A stretch of 64,000 nucleotides of DNA, taken from Chryseobacterium phosphatilyticum. Its GTDB lineage: Bacteria; Bacteroidota; Bacteroidia; Flavobacteriales; Weeksellaceae. Numbering within the stretch: position 1 is the stretch's first letter; every line of letters starts with the position of its first letter. Position numbers and translations under genes: made by a program. Below the pieces are notes generated by a model. The model was not told where the DNA came from. It did not search any database and worked only from the letters and a program-made list of their open reading frames with translations. The stretch covers positions 576,263-640,262 of the forward strand of contig NZ_PPED02000003.1 of the NCBI RefSeq assembly GCF_002899825.2. The letters are read 5' to 3'. This document shows, in pieces, positions 49,136-57,751 of the stretch.

Positions 49136-50488
49136 ATGGAAAAACTCACTTTTGCAGATTTTGACCTGCCGGTTAAAATTCTCGATGTTTTAGCGGATCT
49201 GGAATTATTTGAACCTACACCTATTCAGGAGAAAAGCTTAAAGCCTATTCTTTCCGGAAGAGATGTAATGGGGATTGCACAAACCGGAACCGGGAAAACA
49301 TTAGCTTACCTTTTACCCGTTCTTAAAACATGGAAATACAGTAAAACTGGAAATCCAACTGTTTTAGTGCTTGTTCCTACAAGAGAATTGGTGGTGCAGG
49401 TAGCTGAAATCCTTGAGAAACTGACAGAAAACATTACTGCAAGAGTAATCGGAATATACGGAGGAAAAAATATCAATACTCAGAAATTGTTATTCAATGA
49501 CGGTTGTGATATTTTAGTGGGAACACCTGGTAGAGTAATGGATCTTGCGATTGATAATGCAATTTCCCTGAAAGAAGTTCAGAAATTAATCATTGATGAA
49601 TTTGATGAAATGCTTAATTTAGGTTTCAGACCACAACTAAGCCATATTTTTGAAATGATGAAGGAAAAGAGACAAAATATTTTGTTCTCTGCAACCATGA
49701 CAGAAGCGGTAGATGAAATGCTGGACGTTTATTTTGCCAATCCGGTAGAAATTTCATTGGCGAAGTCAGGAACGCCACTCGCAAAGATTGAGCAGACAGG
49801 TTATAAAGTTGAAAACTTTAATACTAAAATCAACCTTCTTGAGCATTTGTTGAAGAATGATGCAGATATGTCTAAGGTTTTGATTTTTAATAATAATAAA
49901 AGACATGCTGACCTTCTTTTTACCAAAATTGATGAGCTTTTCCCTGGGCAGTTTGATGTGATTCACTCCAATAAATCTCAGAATTACAGACTTAAAGCGA
50001 TGAAGAGTTTTGAAAATGAAGAGATCAGAGGATTGATTACTACTGACGTAATGGCGAGAGGTCTTGATATTTCAAACGTTACTCATGTCATCAACTTCGA
50101 GACACCGGATATTCCTGAGCAATATATTCACAGAATTGGGAGAACAGGTAGAGCTGATAAAGAAGGGAAAGCACTTACATTTGTTACCAAAAAAGAAGAG
50201 CCTTCCATTCTTGATATTGAATTGTTAATGGATAAAGAATTAAAATTCAATGATTTCCCTGAAGAGGTAAAAATAAATCCTAATAAAATCGCTTCTGAAA
50301 AAGATGAAGTGGTGATGAAAAACCCGGCACAGGTAAAACTGAATGAAGGTGGGGGAGCTTTCCATGAGAAAAAGGCCAAGAATACAAAAGAAAACTGGGG
50401 TGGTCCATCCAAAAGAAAGGCACCTAAGAAGTTTGGAGCCAACAGAGCTCAACAGAAAGCAATATCTAAATCCAAGAGAAAGAAATAG
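49136..50488 (+). CDS. DEAD-box family ATP-dependent RNA helicase
   Basis: A 450-residue cytoplasmic helicase. The ATG at 49136 directly follows the -7 box and gives the usual MEKLTFADFDLP start with Q motif TPIQEKSL. An upstream in-frame TTG would add 21 residues that overlap the promoter. Motifs: AQTGTGKT (I), PTRELV (Ia), TPGRV, DEFD (II, in place of DEAD), SAT (III), TTDVMARGLDI (V) and HRIGRTGRA (VI). The C-terminal tail is basic (KSKRKK), as in ribosome-assembly or cold-shock helicases. Confidence 0.94.
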   Translation: MEKLTFADFDLPVKILDVLADLELFEPTPIQEKSLKPILSGRDVMGIAQTGTGKTLAYLLPVLKTWKYSKTGNPTVLVLVPTRELVVQVAEILEKLTENITARVIGIYGGKNINTQKLLFNDGCDILVGTPGRVMDLAIDNAISLKEVQKLIIDEFDEMLNLGFRPQLSHIFEMMKEKRQNILFSATMTEAVDEMLDVYFANPVEISLAKSGTPLAKIEQTGYKVENFNTKINLLEHLLKNDADMSKVLIFNNNKRHADLLFTKIDELFPGQFDVIHSNKSQNYRLKAMKSFENEEIRGLITTDVMARGLDISNVTHVINFETPDIPEQYIHRIGRTGRADKEGKALTFVTKKEEPSILDIELLMDKELKFNDFPEEVKINPNKIASEKDEVVMKNPAQVKLNEGGGAFHEKKAKNTKENWGGPSKRKAPKKFGANRAQQKAISKSKRKK

Positions 50489-50503
50489 TCGTTAGTGGCT
50501 CTT

Positions 50504-50531
50504 AAAGCAGGAAATTATTTCTGCTTTTTTT
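50504..50531 (+). terminator. Terminator of the helicase gene
   Basis: AAAGCAG pairs with CTGCTTT (extended by AAAT/ATTT with a bulged G), followed by a T run, 15 nt after the stop. Confidence 0.8.
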
Positions 50532-50578
50532 GTTTTAGTGTACGTGTTTGAAAATAACAATTTATAGCTGATTGTGAG

Positions 50579-51424
50579 ATGGGCAGATATTTTTTTATCA
50601 TTTTTCTTATTGCATTCGGAAACAAAGTCTTTGGACAGAACGAAGCTTTAAAAGTGAATCATATTTATTTTGTACTGGATTCTGTTTCGTTTAACGAAAT
50701 CAGGGGAAGTGAACAATTAGCAAAATGGAGCAGCCTGGATAAAGGACTTCCTGATTTTCTGCCGATAAACCAGCAAAGTACCACATTATATTTGCGTGGA
50801 AAATCAACATATATTGAAGTAATGGGACCTGATAACAGATTCGGGGAAAAAGTAGGTTCTGTAGGAATTGGCTTTTCCTGGGATACGTCGGGAACATTTT
50901 CTGATGATATTGGAAAAAAATTAAAAAACAATGACCTTGTATTCAGCAAAAATCATGCAATGTGGAATTTTGCGGGGAAAGAAGTACTATGGTATTCTGC
51001 TTACTCTACAGCTTTACAGGGAAGTATTGCCACATGGTATGCTTTCTATAACCAGGAATTTTTAACCCGGTTATACCATAAAAAATATCAGTTTTTTACA
51101 AGGGAAGCTTTTTTGGAAAGAATATTTGATCAGAAAAGAGAAATTACCGATCTCTCAGCCATCGTTCTTAACTGTAATACTGAAGATTACGATAAGCTGA
51201 CGAAAGAACTGGATAGCTTTGGAATCAAACCCGCCACCAAACATAAAGATTCTGTTGTTTTTCAGATATATTCAGTCCGGATTACGATTATTCTGACCCC
51301 AAATAAAACATCTGGCATAAAAGAGCTGAGGCTAAAAACAAAAAATAAATTGAATAAAAGCTTCAAATTGGGAAAAGTAAACTTCAGGAATGATGGCAAA
51401 GAGTTGATAATGACATTCAATTGA
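50579..51424 (+). CDS. Exported protein, DUF5829-like
   Basis: A 281-residue protein with signal peptide 1-19 (IAFGNKVFGQ). The start of the mature part, VNHIYFVLDSVSFNEIRGSEQL, and LYLRGKSTYIEVMGPDNRFGEKVGSVGIGFS resemble DUF5829 proteins, which have a glyoxalase/VOC-like beta-alpha layout. No metal-binding residues can be fixed. Function unknown. Single gene, convergent with the SGNH hydrolase gene. Confidence 0.55.
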   Translation: MGRYFFIIFLIAFGNKVFGQNEALKVNHIYFVLDSVSFNEIRGSEQLAKWSSLDKGLPDFLPINQQSTTLYLRGKSTYIEVMGPDNRFGEKVGSVGIGFSWDTSGTFSDDIGKKLKNNDLVFSKNHAMWNFAGKEVLWYSAYSTALQGSIATWYAFYNQEFLTRLYHKKYQFFTREAFLERIFDQKREITDLSAIVLNCNTEDYDKLTKELDSFGIKPATKHKDSVVFQIYSVRITIILTPNKTSGIKELRLKTKNKLNKSFKLGKVNFRNDGKELIMTFN

Positions 51425-51462
51425 GTTTATTCATCAAAAACCTTTTAAATAGCTTGTAAAAA

Positions 51463-51487
51463 TAGAGCCCTCCAGGTGAGGGCTCTA
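51463..51487 (-). terminator. Terminator of the SGNH hydrolase gene
   Basis: TAGAGCCCTC, loop CAGGT on the plus strand, GAGGGCTCTA; on the minus strand it is followed by TTTTTA. It begins 5 nt beyond the hydrolase stop and may also slow the convergent gene. Confidence 0.8.
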
Positions 51488-51491
51488 TAGG

Positions 51492-52148
51492 TTATTTCAA
51501 ATAAGGGTAAATCACCTTAGTCCAGATTTTGTAGCCCTCCGGAGTTAAGTGGAGCATATCTTGAAGGAAAATATCTCTTCTTACATTTCCTTTGGAATCT
51601 TCCATTGCCTTGGTAATATCAATAAACTTTGAATTCGGCTGTTTTTTCATAAAAGCAGCAATCTTTTTATTAGCTTCTTTCATTTGAGGCCAAAGTACCT
51701 CTCTGCTCGGAGAAAATTTTATCGAAATGTAATCCACCTCAATGGTAGGGAATTTTTCACGCACTTTTTTATAGAAAGTTATATAACGCTGTACAACTTC
51801 GTTTGCCTTTAATTCATGATCATCAGCAAAATCATTGTCTCCACAGTAAATAATAATCTGCTTAGGTTGATAAGGCGTTAAAAGATCATCAGCAAAATCA
51901 TTAAGATCAGTAAGCCGTGAACCTCCAAAACCTCTGTTGATAATAGTTTTATCCGGGAAATAACTGGCTACGTCCGTCCATTTGGTAAAAGATGAACTTC
52001 CAAGCAGTAGAATCGCATTTTTGGGTGGTGGATTTTGTTGGTCTTCTTTTTTGAAATTCTGGATGTCTTCCCAGAACATCGGCTTTTTCTCTTGTGAAAA
52101 GGCAATAGTAAAACACAGCACCAGAAATGCTGACAGAATCTTCTTCAT
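51492..52148 (-). CDS. Exported SGNH/GDSL-type hydrolase
   Basis: A 218-residue protein with signal peptide 1-18 (FLVLCFTIAFSQ). SGNH blocks: ILLLGSSSFTKW with the nucleophile Ser (block I), NRGFGGSRLTDL with Gly (II), YCGDNDFADD with Asn (III) and DMLHLTPEGYKIW with the Asp-x-x-His pair (V). Such enzymes are esterases or deacetylases acting on acylated sugars or lipids. The substrate is not evident from its neighbours. A lipoprotein gene with its own terminator lies 65 nt upstream in the same direction. Confidence 0.92.
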   Translation of the reverse strand: MKKILSAFLVLCFTIAFSQEKKPMFWEDIQNFKKEDQQNPPPKNAILLLGSSSFTKWTDVASYFPDKTIINRGFGGSRLTDLNDFADDLLTPYQPKQIIIYCGDNDFADDHELKANEVVQRYITFYKKVREKFPTIEVDYISIKFSPSREVLWPQMKEANKKIAAFMKKQPNSKFIDITKAMEDSKGNVRRDIFLQDMLHLTPEGYKIWTKVIYPYLK

Positions 52149-52182
52149 TATTTTCAGATTTAAAATTGAAAGTAAAAGTAAT

Positions 52183-52208
52183 AAAAAACTCCCGATTGAC
52201 GGGAGTTT
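52183..52208 (-). terminator. Terminator of the lipocalin-like lipoprotein gene
   Basis: On the minus strand AAACTCCCG, loop TCAAT, CGGGAGTTT followed by TTT. It lies 5 nt after the stop of the gene at 52214. Confidence 0.85.
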
Positions 52209-52213
52209 AGTAT

Positions 52214-52681
52214 TTATCTTTTGTAAGTAATATAAGTTATATCAGGGATTTTATCACCATCCTGGTCATAGTTTCCAAATTGCTGTGCCAATCTCAGGTC
52301 ACGACTGGTAAGGATATCAACTTTGAAGTTTCTGTTATCATCATTATTAAATTTAACACCCAGAATTTTGACATCCGGATCATAGGTGTACTTCCCCTCA
52401 TTTTTTTCAGACATTTTGCAATCTGCCCCGGTTCCCGTGTACGCTGTATAGCTTACATAAAAATCAGTTCTGAAAAAAAGTGTATTTTTTGTTGAACATC
52501 CCGTTGGAGTAGAAGAAGAAAGCACTGTTTTATTATCTTTTCCGGAAATAACTTCTGTCTTAACCTCTTTCCAATCTCCTTTCATCATATCCATTTCGTA
52601 AGCCTGAAGATCGTCATCTTTACAAGAAGTAAGTGCTAAAGCAGAAAAGGTAAATAAAAGTAGCTGTTTTTTCATTTTCAC
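52214..52681 (-). CDS. Lipoprotein with lipocalin-like domain
   Basis: A 155-residue lipoprotein (lipobox ALTSC, Cys at about residue 20). The mature part contains GDWKEVKTEV near the start, a block of beta-strands and two Cys (GCSTKN and ADCKMSE), and ends DQDGDKIPDITYITYKR. The pattern 'MxGxWK' followed by strands is typical of the lipocalin-like lipoproteins abundant in Bacteroidota. Function unknown. Confidence 0.6.
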   Translation of the reverse strand: MKMKKQLLLFTFSALALTSCKDDDLQAYEMDMMKGDWKEVKTEVISGKDNKTVLSSSTPTGCSTKNTLFFRTDFYVSYTAYTGTGADCKMSEKNEGKYTYDPDVKILGVKFNNDDNRNFKVDILTSRDLRLAQQFGNYDQDGDKIPDITYITYKR

Positions 52682-52838
52682 AAATTTAAGAATATGCTAA
52701 AATATAAATAAATTTGAAATATCCGTAATGAAATACGTATTTTCTAAACGAATGTTTATAAATTAAATAATTTTGAAAGAGAAAAATGTTTTGAGCAAGG
52801 ACGTTTAGGAAATTATTAAGATAAAAGGTTCATCTTAT

Positions 52839-52871
52839 CTATCAAGAAAAGCGGGCTTTAGCCCGCTTTCC
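52839..52871. repeat. GGGCTTTAGCCC palindrome element, copy C (short)
   Basis: TATCAAGAAAAGCGGGC, TTTA, GCCCGCTTTCCC: the first palindrome only; the second (GGCTTTAGCC) is missing. It lies between the stop of the minus-strand alcohol dehydrogenase gene and the lipoprotein gene, and may end transcription from 52932. Confidence 0.75.
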
Positions 52872-52931
52872 CATAAATTATCTTGAGTCAATATTTTAAG
52901 TCTCAAATTTTAAACACTCAGTTTCTTATTT

Positions 52932-54095
52932 CTAATAACTCATTTCCACAATCTTATAAGCATCCTGAGGAGTCAGTTTTTTATATTCCCCAAGACCAAG
53001 CCATTTTCTGTCTGTAAAAGCTTTTTCAACCCTTTCGGCAGTACCTGTATAATCTTCTGTATACTCAGAAAGTTTAGTTTTAATATGCAGACTGTGGAAG
53101 AATTCTTCCATCTTTTTAATTCCTGATTCTGCTTTTTCTTCTAGTGTTCCCTCTTTAATTCCCCAAACTCTTTCAGCATACTGAGCGAGTTTTCCTTTTT
53201 TATCTTCAAAATTGTAACGATAGTGAGAAGGAGCAATGATTGCCAATGTTCTGGCATGATCGATTCCAAAATAAGCTGTTAACTCATGTCCCATTGCGTG
53301 TACTGCCCAGTCCGTGATTACTCCCTTCTGGATAAGCCCGTTCAATGCCATGGTACAACACCACATAAAGTTTCCGGCAGCATCATAATCGAAATCATCA
53401 GCCAATACTTTTGGAGCCGTTTCCTGAAGACTGATCAGGATACTTTCCGCAATTCTTTCCTGAAGATCAGCAGAAGATGGAGCCGTCATATATTGTTCCA
53501 GAACATGGGTATACGCATCGGTAATACCATTTACAATTTGATTTTTAGGAATAGATCTGATGACTTCGGGATCCAGAACGGAAAACTGAGGGAATAGACC
53601 GGGACCTCCTGAAGAAAGCTTTTCATTCGTTTCTCTTCTTGAAATAACATATCCCGAGTTCATTTCCGAACCGGTAGCAGGAAGGGTCAGAATACTTCCG
53701 AATGGCATTCCTTGTCCTTCGAATGTTCGCACCTGGTTTCTCAGGATATCCCATGGTTCACCCTCATAGTTGGCAGCTGCAGAGATAAATTTTGTACCAT
53801 CAATTACAGATCCACCACCTACAGCAAGAAGATAAGTGATATTTTTTTCCTTAATAAAGTCTAGTGCGTTGATTAGAACTTCATACTCAGGATTAGCCGG
53901 AACACCACCAAATTCATAGAGTTTATGATCTTTCAAAGCATCTTTTACCTGATCGTAAACACCATTGTTTTTGATGCTTCCACCACCGTAGATCATTAAT
54001 ATCGTTGCATCTTTGGGAATTTCTTTGGAAATTTTAGCGATCTCGCCTTTCCCAAAAAGTATTTTTGTAGGATTTTTAAACTCGAAATTAAGCAT
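52932..54095 (-). CDS. Iron-containing alcohol dehydrogenase, YqhD-like
   Basis: A 387-residue cytoplasmic oxidoreductase. The N-terminus FEFKNPTKILFGKGEIAKI and IYGGGSIKNNGVYDQV give the Rossmann part, with LLAVGGGSVIDGTKF as the nucleotide-binding motif. Metal ligands are plausible in DAYTHVLEQY, AVHAMGHELTAYFGIDHA and the later His of the family. YqhD enzymes reduce short-chain and lipid-derived aldehydes with NADPH. Its neighbours (a redox-type HxlR regulator and a dihydrolipoyl dehydrogenase) fit a stress-response setting, but no shared operon is seen. Confidence 0.92.
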   Translation of the reverse strand: MLNFEFKNPTKILFGKGEIAKISKEIPKDATILMIYGGGSIKNNGVYDQVKDALKDHKLYEFGGVPANPEYEVLINALDFIKEKNITYLLAVGGGSVIDGTKFISAAANYEGEPWDILRNQVRTFEGQGMPFGSILTLPATGSEMNSGYVISRRETNEKLSSGGPGLFPQFSVLDPEVIRSIPKNQIVNGITDAYTHVLEQYMTAPSSADLQERIAESILISLQETAPKVLADDFDYDAAGNFMWCCTMALNGLIQKGVITDWAVHAMGHELTAYFGIDHARTLAIIAPSHYRYNFEDKKGKLAQYAERVWGIKEGTLEEKAESGIKKMEEFFHSLHIKTKLSEYTEDYTGTAERVEKAFTDRKWLGLGEYKKLTPQDAYKIVEMSY

Positions 54096-54116
54096 TGTAC
54101 TTTTATTTATTTACTT

Positions 54117-54124
54117 CAAATGTA
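54117..54124 (-). promoter_or_regulatory. -7 box of the alcohol dehydrogenase gene
   Basis: TACATTTG on the minus strand, 21 nt before the ATG at 54095. No TTG at the -33 distance. Confidence 0.5.
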
Positions 54125-54234
54125 CGGAATGAAAAAGAAAATCTGAGTTAATGAAATTTTAAAATTACTATAGCTTAATTTCATGAAAGCTATTGAATAA
54201 TTTCTGCCGTACCAAGCCGGGTGTACATTGATAT

Positions 54235-54639
54235 TTAACTTCCGGAAAGATAAGATTTTGCTCTTTTTATAAAATCATCTTTGTCCCTTTTGATATTTTC
54301 TACCAGTTCTTTCCTTTCATCAGGAATGGTCAGATATTTATCTCCCCACAAGTTAATTTCAACAATCAGAGGAATAAGATCAATCCCTTTTTCAGTAAGA
54401 AAATAAATTACCTTAAGTTTATTTTCCGGATGATTTTTTTTGTCAATAATGCCGTTTTCCAGAAGATGCTGAAGTCTTGCTGCCAGAATATTGGAGGCAA
54501 TCTTTTCATCAGCTTTTTGAAGTTCTCCGTACGTACACTCTCTTTTGATCATCAGATCCCGTATAATTAATAATGACCATTTATCCCCCCAGATTTCCAG
54601 AGAGCAACTGATAGGACAGTCTGATCTTTTTTTACTCAT
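54235..54639 (-). CDS. HxlR-family winged-helix regulator
   Basis: A 134-residue DNA-binding protein. I start at MSKKRSDCPISCSLE (ATG at 54639). A longer reading from 54720 would run through the divergent promoter and lacks family-like residues. The winged-helix domain has IWGDKWSLLIIRDLM, CTYGELQKADEKIASNILAARL and VIYFLTEKG. Cys8 and Cys12 lie just before the domain, like the redox-sensing Cys of HypR/YodB/QorR-type members. It is divergent from the dihydrolipoyl dehydrogenase gene, and two TTGCAA sites stand in the shared promoter region. Confidence 0.9.
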   Translation of the reverse strand: MSKKRSDCPISCSLEIWGDKWSLLIIRDLMIKRECTYGELQKADEKIASNILAARLQHLLENGIIDKKNHPENKLKVIYFLTEKGIDLIPLIVEINLWGDKYLTIPDERKELVENIKRDKDDFIKRAKSYLSGS

Positions 54640-54660
54640 GATGTTAATATTTTTAAAATA

Positions 54661-54707
54661 CTTGCAAATCGAAAGTGTTTGTTTTAAATTTGCTTTTATT
54701 TTGCAAG
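54661..54707 (+). promoter_or_regulatory. Promoter of lpdA flanked by two CTTGCAA sites (candidate HxlR operator)
   Basis: TTG at 54662-54664, 20-nt spacer, TAAATTTG at 54685-54692. CTTGCAAA (54661-54668) covers the -33 element and TTTGCAAG (54700-54707) lies just past the start site; together they form an inverted repeat. A repressor on both would block the promoter. Confidence 0.5.
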
Positions 54708-54738
54708 TAAAATTAATCATAAAAAATTAATAAATCAA

Positions 54739-56139
54739 ATGGAACATTATGATATAGCCGTAATTGGCTCTGGACCAGGAGGATATGTAGCTGCTATAAG
54801 AAGTGCACAGCTGGGTTATAAAACTGTAATTATAGAAAAGTATGATACACTGGGAGGAACATGTACCAATGTAGGATGTATTCCAACCAAAGCTCTACTG
54901 GACAGTACCCATCATTATGCAGAAGCAGAACATCAATTCAACGAGCATGGGATAAAGTTGGACAAGATTGAACTTGACTTCTCACAAATGTACAGGAGAA
55001 AAGCAGAGGTAGTCTCCAAAAATACCGGAGGTCTCAATTTTTTAATGAATAAAAATAATATTACCCGGCTGAAAGGAACAGCAGGTTTCGTTAATAATTC
55101 TACTTTGAAAATTGTAAACGAGTCTGAAACAAAACAACTTACAGCGAAGTATTATATCATCGCGACAGGATCAAAACCTTCAAGTATTCCAGGAGTGGAA
55201 ATTGATAAGAAAAGAATCATTACTTCTACGGAAGCATTGTCTTTACAAGAAAAACCGGAATCAATGGTGATTATTGGTGGTGGAGTAATTGGTGTAGAAA
55301 TGGCATCCATTTTCAACCGTATTGGAACAAAAGTGACCATTCTTGAATATGCTGATCATCTTATTGCCACAATGGACCATGAACTGGGAAAAAATCTTCA
55401 GAAAATCTTGAAAAAAGAAGGAATTGATATCCGTCTTAATCAAGCTGTTTATAGAACTGAGAATGTGGACTCTGGAGCTAAGGTGTTTTTTAAAGATAAA
55501 AACGGAGCAGAAGGAGAGTTAGATGCAGAGTATATTTTGGTAGCAGTAGGAAGAAGCCCTTATGTAAAAGGTCTCGGTCTTGAAAATACAGACGTACAGC
55601 TTGACGAGAGAGGATTTATTAAAGTGGATGAAAATAGACGGACATCAGCTTCCCATATCTATGCGATTGGCGATGTTATCGGTGGGGCAATGCTGGCTCA
55701 TAAAGCTGAAGAAGAAGGTGTCTTTGTAGCAGAAACCATTAACGGGCAAAAACGGCACATTCATTACAACAGAATTCCTTCTGTAGTGTATACGTGGCCT
55801 GAAGTAGCTTCAGTAGGGTACACAGAAGAATATCTCAAGAAAAATAACATTACGTACAATATTGGGAAATTCCCGTTTTCTGCCAGCGCAAGGGCCCGGG
55901 CTTCAATGGATATGGAAGGTTTTGCAAAAGTCCTGGTAGATCCGAAATATGGAGAAGTGCTGGGGGTCCATATCATTGGTGCGAGAGCTGCTGACCTTAT
56001 TGCACAAGGTGTGATTGCTCAGGAATATGAAGTGACTGCTGAAGATATGTTCCGGATCTCATACGCGCACCCAACTTACTCAGAAACATTGAAAGAAGCA
56101 TATTTGATTGCCTCCGGCCAGGGAGCTATAAACATATAA
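54739..56139 (+). CDS. lpdA: Dihydrolipoyl dehydrogenase
   Basis: A 466-residue flavoenzyme (E3) that reoxidises dihydrolipoyl groups of 2-oxoacid dehydrogenase or glycine-cleavage complexes. FAD site: DIAVIGSGPGGYVAAIRSAQ. Redox disulfide: GGTCTNVGCIP (Cys42, Cys47). NAD site: MVIIGGGVIGVEMASIFN. Second FAD motif: HIYAIGDVIGGAMLAHKAE. Catalytic His-Glu: YAHPTYSETLKEA near the C-terminus. No E1/E2 genes are adjacent. Control by the divergent HxlR regulator suggests an inducible copy beside any housekeeping one. Confidence 0.95.
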   Translation: MEHYDIAVIGSGPGGYVAAIRSAQLGYKTVIIEKYDTLGGTCTNVGCIPTKALLDSTHHYAEAEHQFNEHGIKLDKIELDFSQMYRRKAEVVSKNTGGLNFLMNKNNITRLKGTAGFVNNSTLKIVNESETKQLTAKYYIIATGSKPSSIPGVEIDKKRIITSTEALSLQEKPESMVIIGGGVIGVEMASIFNRIGTKVTILEYADHLIATMDHELGKNLQKILKKEGIDIRLNQAVYRTENVDSGAKVFFKDKNGAEGELDAEYILVAVGRSPYVKGLGLENTDVQLDERGFIKVDENRRTSASHIYAIGDVIGGAMLAHKAEEEGVFVAETINGQKRHIHYNRIPSVVYTWPEVASVGYTEEYLKKNNITYNIGKFPFSASARARASMDMEGFAKVLVDPKYGEVLGVHIIGARAADLIAQGVIAQEYEVTAEDMFRISYAHPTYSETLKEAYLIASGQGAINI

Positions 56140-56160
56140 ACAAAGAAGAACCTGGAGATT

Positions 56161-56218
56161 TTTTTAATTGCCACGCATGCATGAATAATTTTATTAATGA
56201 ATTCGTGGCAATTAAAAA
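56161..56218. repeat. Long perfect inverted repeat after lpdA
   Basis: Arms TTTTTAATTGCCACG (56161-56175) and CGTGGCAATTAAAAA (56204-56218) with a 28-nt AT-rich loop. The T run is on the outer side of the left arm, so it is not a standard terminator in either direction. Confidence 0.7.
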
Positions 56219-56296
56219 TATAATGATAAGGATAGGCAGGCTCTGTCTTAGATGGAAAATAAGTGTATTTCCAAAAACAAATGTTTTGTTAGCTTG

Positions 56297-56902
56297 CTAT
56301 AAAGTAGAACAATCCTCATTTTTTGAGTATATTCCTTTGCTTTTGGCTTCGAGTTTTCCTGTTTTTCTATTGATAGTAATCAGAAAAGCTTCTTTGATTA
56401 CAGGGCAGCCTTTAGATTGCAAAGCGTATAAATAGATATGGCGGTCATCAATTTTGTATGCTCCGGTAAATCTATTTTTTGTATCTATTGAATACCCATA
56501 AGTTTTCGCAATCAAAAGAGCTTCCGGAAGATTGTCCACGGTTCCGATAAAATTTCTTAACTGCTGCTCATCAGAAAAATAAACAGACCTCTCTTTTTTA
56601 CAGGCAAGAATGTATGAAAAGCAATTATTACCGATACATTTCTGGAAAAACCCTTTTTCAGGAGTAGGTTCATTAATCGTCATGAAATCCGGTGCCTGAC
56701 TTTCGTAGATCACAGCTTTTTCATAATCAGTATCATTGCTCAGTACCCGCCAGTACGAATAATCTTTATCCGGAACAATAAAGGGATACAAATAATCAAC
56801 AGTATCCATAATATCCGGGATCTTTTTGTAATCATCGGGAACCTTGATCTGGGAAAAAAACAGATTAGAGATGACTAGAGAAAATGCAATGATGATTTTC
56901 AT
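56297..56902 (-). CDS. Hypothetical exported protein
   Basis: A 201-residue protein with signal peptide 1-17 (AFSLVISNLFFSQ). The mature part has three Cys in a cluster (FFQKCIGNNCFSYILACKKER) and another pair of Cys near the end, and otherwise mixed alpha/beta character. No family recognised. It starts 3 nt after the stop of the unknown gene at 56906-57751, so it may be the last gene of a three-gene unit with that gene and the one at 57748. Confidence 0.6.
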   Translation of the reverse strand: MKIIIAFSLVISNLFFSQIKVPDDYKKIPDIMDTVDYLYPFIVPDKDYSYWRVLSNDTDYEKAVIYESQAPDFMTINEPTPEKGFFQKCIGNNCFSYILACKKERSVYFSDEQQLRNFIGTVDNLPEALLIAKTYGYSIDTKNRFTGAYKIDDRHIYLYALQSKGCPVIKEAFLITINRKTGKLEAKSKGIYSKNEDCSTL

Positions 56903-56905
56903 AAA

Positions 56906-57751
56906 TTAATTTTCTTTTTTTCTTACTTCTCTTGTTTCTCTTTTCAAATGGTCAATTTGTTTATTAAGTTTTAATAAATTACTTTTTATACTTCTTTTAA
57001 AATTAGCTGTATTATTATATCCTTTTTTAACTCTTCTTGTATACCCTTCAACTGATGGAGTTTTTGCTAAAGCATAGTCCCCTTTTACAGTTACAACACC
57101 TGCCAAATTTCTCACACTATTTCCTACTTTTTGCAAAGCAGCAGACATAGGGGTCTTTATCACCATGGCAGGAACATTTATGTAGTTATTTTCTATTGCA
57201 ACTATTTGTACAAAATCCTTGAGAACTGGCGTACTAATCTCAAGAGATTGAATACTATCAATATTGTTTAAATCTATTATTGATAAATCATTAAATTTTT
57301 TAATAATTTTTTTCGAACGTAATAGATCCCATTTAATTTGGTATTTTTTATTTAGAGAATCTATTTTTTGATTTAGATGAATTCTACTTCTGTTTTTTAA
57401 AAAAATGTCAATTAAATATATAGTATCATTAATAAGATAATCGTTAGGTTGTAACATGATTACTAATTCAATAACATTATTTTGCCCAATGGCTGTTTTG
57501 TTTATCCAGCTTGTAAAAATCGGTTCTTGAATAGTGGTAGGATTTTGAATAATTCGAATTGCCTTATGATTACCATATAAAGCTGAAAAAATAGGATTTC
57601 CATCTATTATTTCTTCATTGTTTCTATATTGATTAATTACATACTCTTTAAAGTCTGAATTAATGTTCCAAAGAACATCATTCCAAAAAGATTTAGCAAG
57701 ATTATAATCTTCTTTAGATTTTAAAAAATTTTTATGCTCTGATAATTTCAT
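56906..57751 (-). CDS. Hypothetical protein, 281 residues
   Basis: A soluble protein with no signal peptide or clear membrane segment. It starts MKLSEHKNFLKSKEDYNLAKSF and ends in a strongly basic, helical tail (FKRSIKSNLLKLNKQIDHLKRETREVRKK). Composition is rich in Ile, Asn and Lys, and the DNA is more AT-rich than its neighbours. No family recognised. It overlaps the upstream gene by 4 nt (ATGA), so the two are translationally coupled. It could belong to the variable effector or toxin gene modules of this group, but nothing in the sequence proves that. Confidence 0.55.
   Translation of the reverse strand: MKLSEHKNFLKSKEDYNLAKSFWNDVLWNINSDFKEYVINQYRNNEEIIDGNPIFSALYGNHKAIRIIQNPTTIQEPIFTSWINKTAIGQNNVIELVIMLQPNDYLINDTIYLIDIFLKNRSRIHLNQKIDSLNKKYQIKWDLLRSKKIIKKFNDLSIIDLNNIDSIQSLEISTPVLKDFVQIVAIENNYINVPAMVIKTPMSAALQKVGNSVRNLAGVVTVKGDYALAKTPSVEGYTRRVKKGYNNTANFKRSIKSNLLKLNKQIDHLKRETREVRKKEN

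Noticed and set aside
54640-54720. 27-residue N-terminal extension of the HxlR regulator
   Set aside because: The extension covers the lpdA promoter and the TTGCAA sites, and its residues do not resemble the family. The ATG at 54639 gives the standard length.
56181-56435. 84-codon plus-strand frame after lpdA
   Set aside because: It starts inside the 15-bp inverted repeat, overlaps the minus-strand gene at 56297 and has no coding character.
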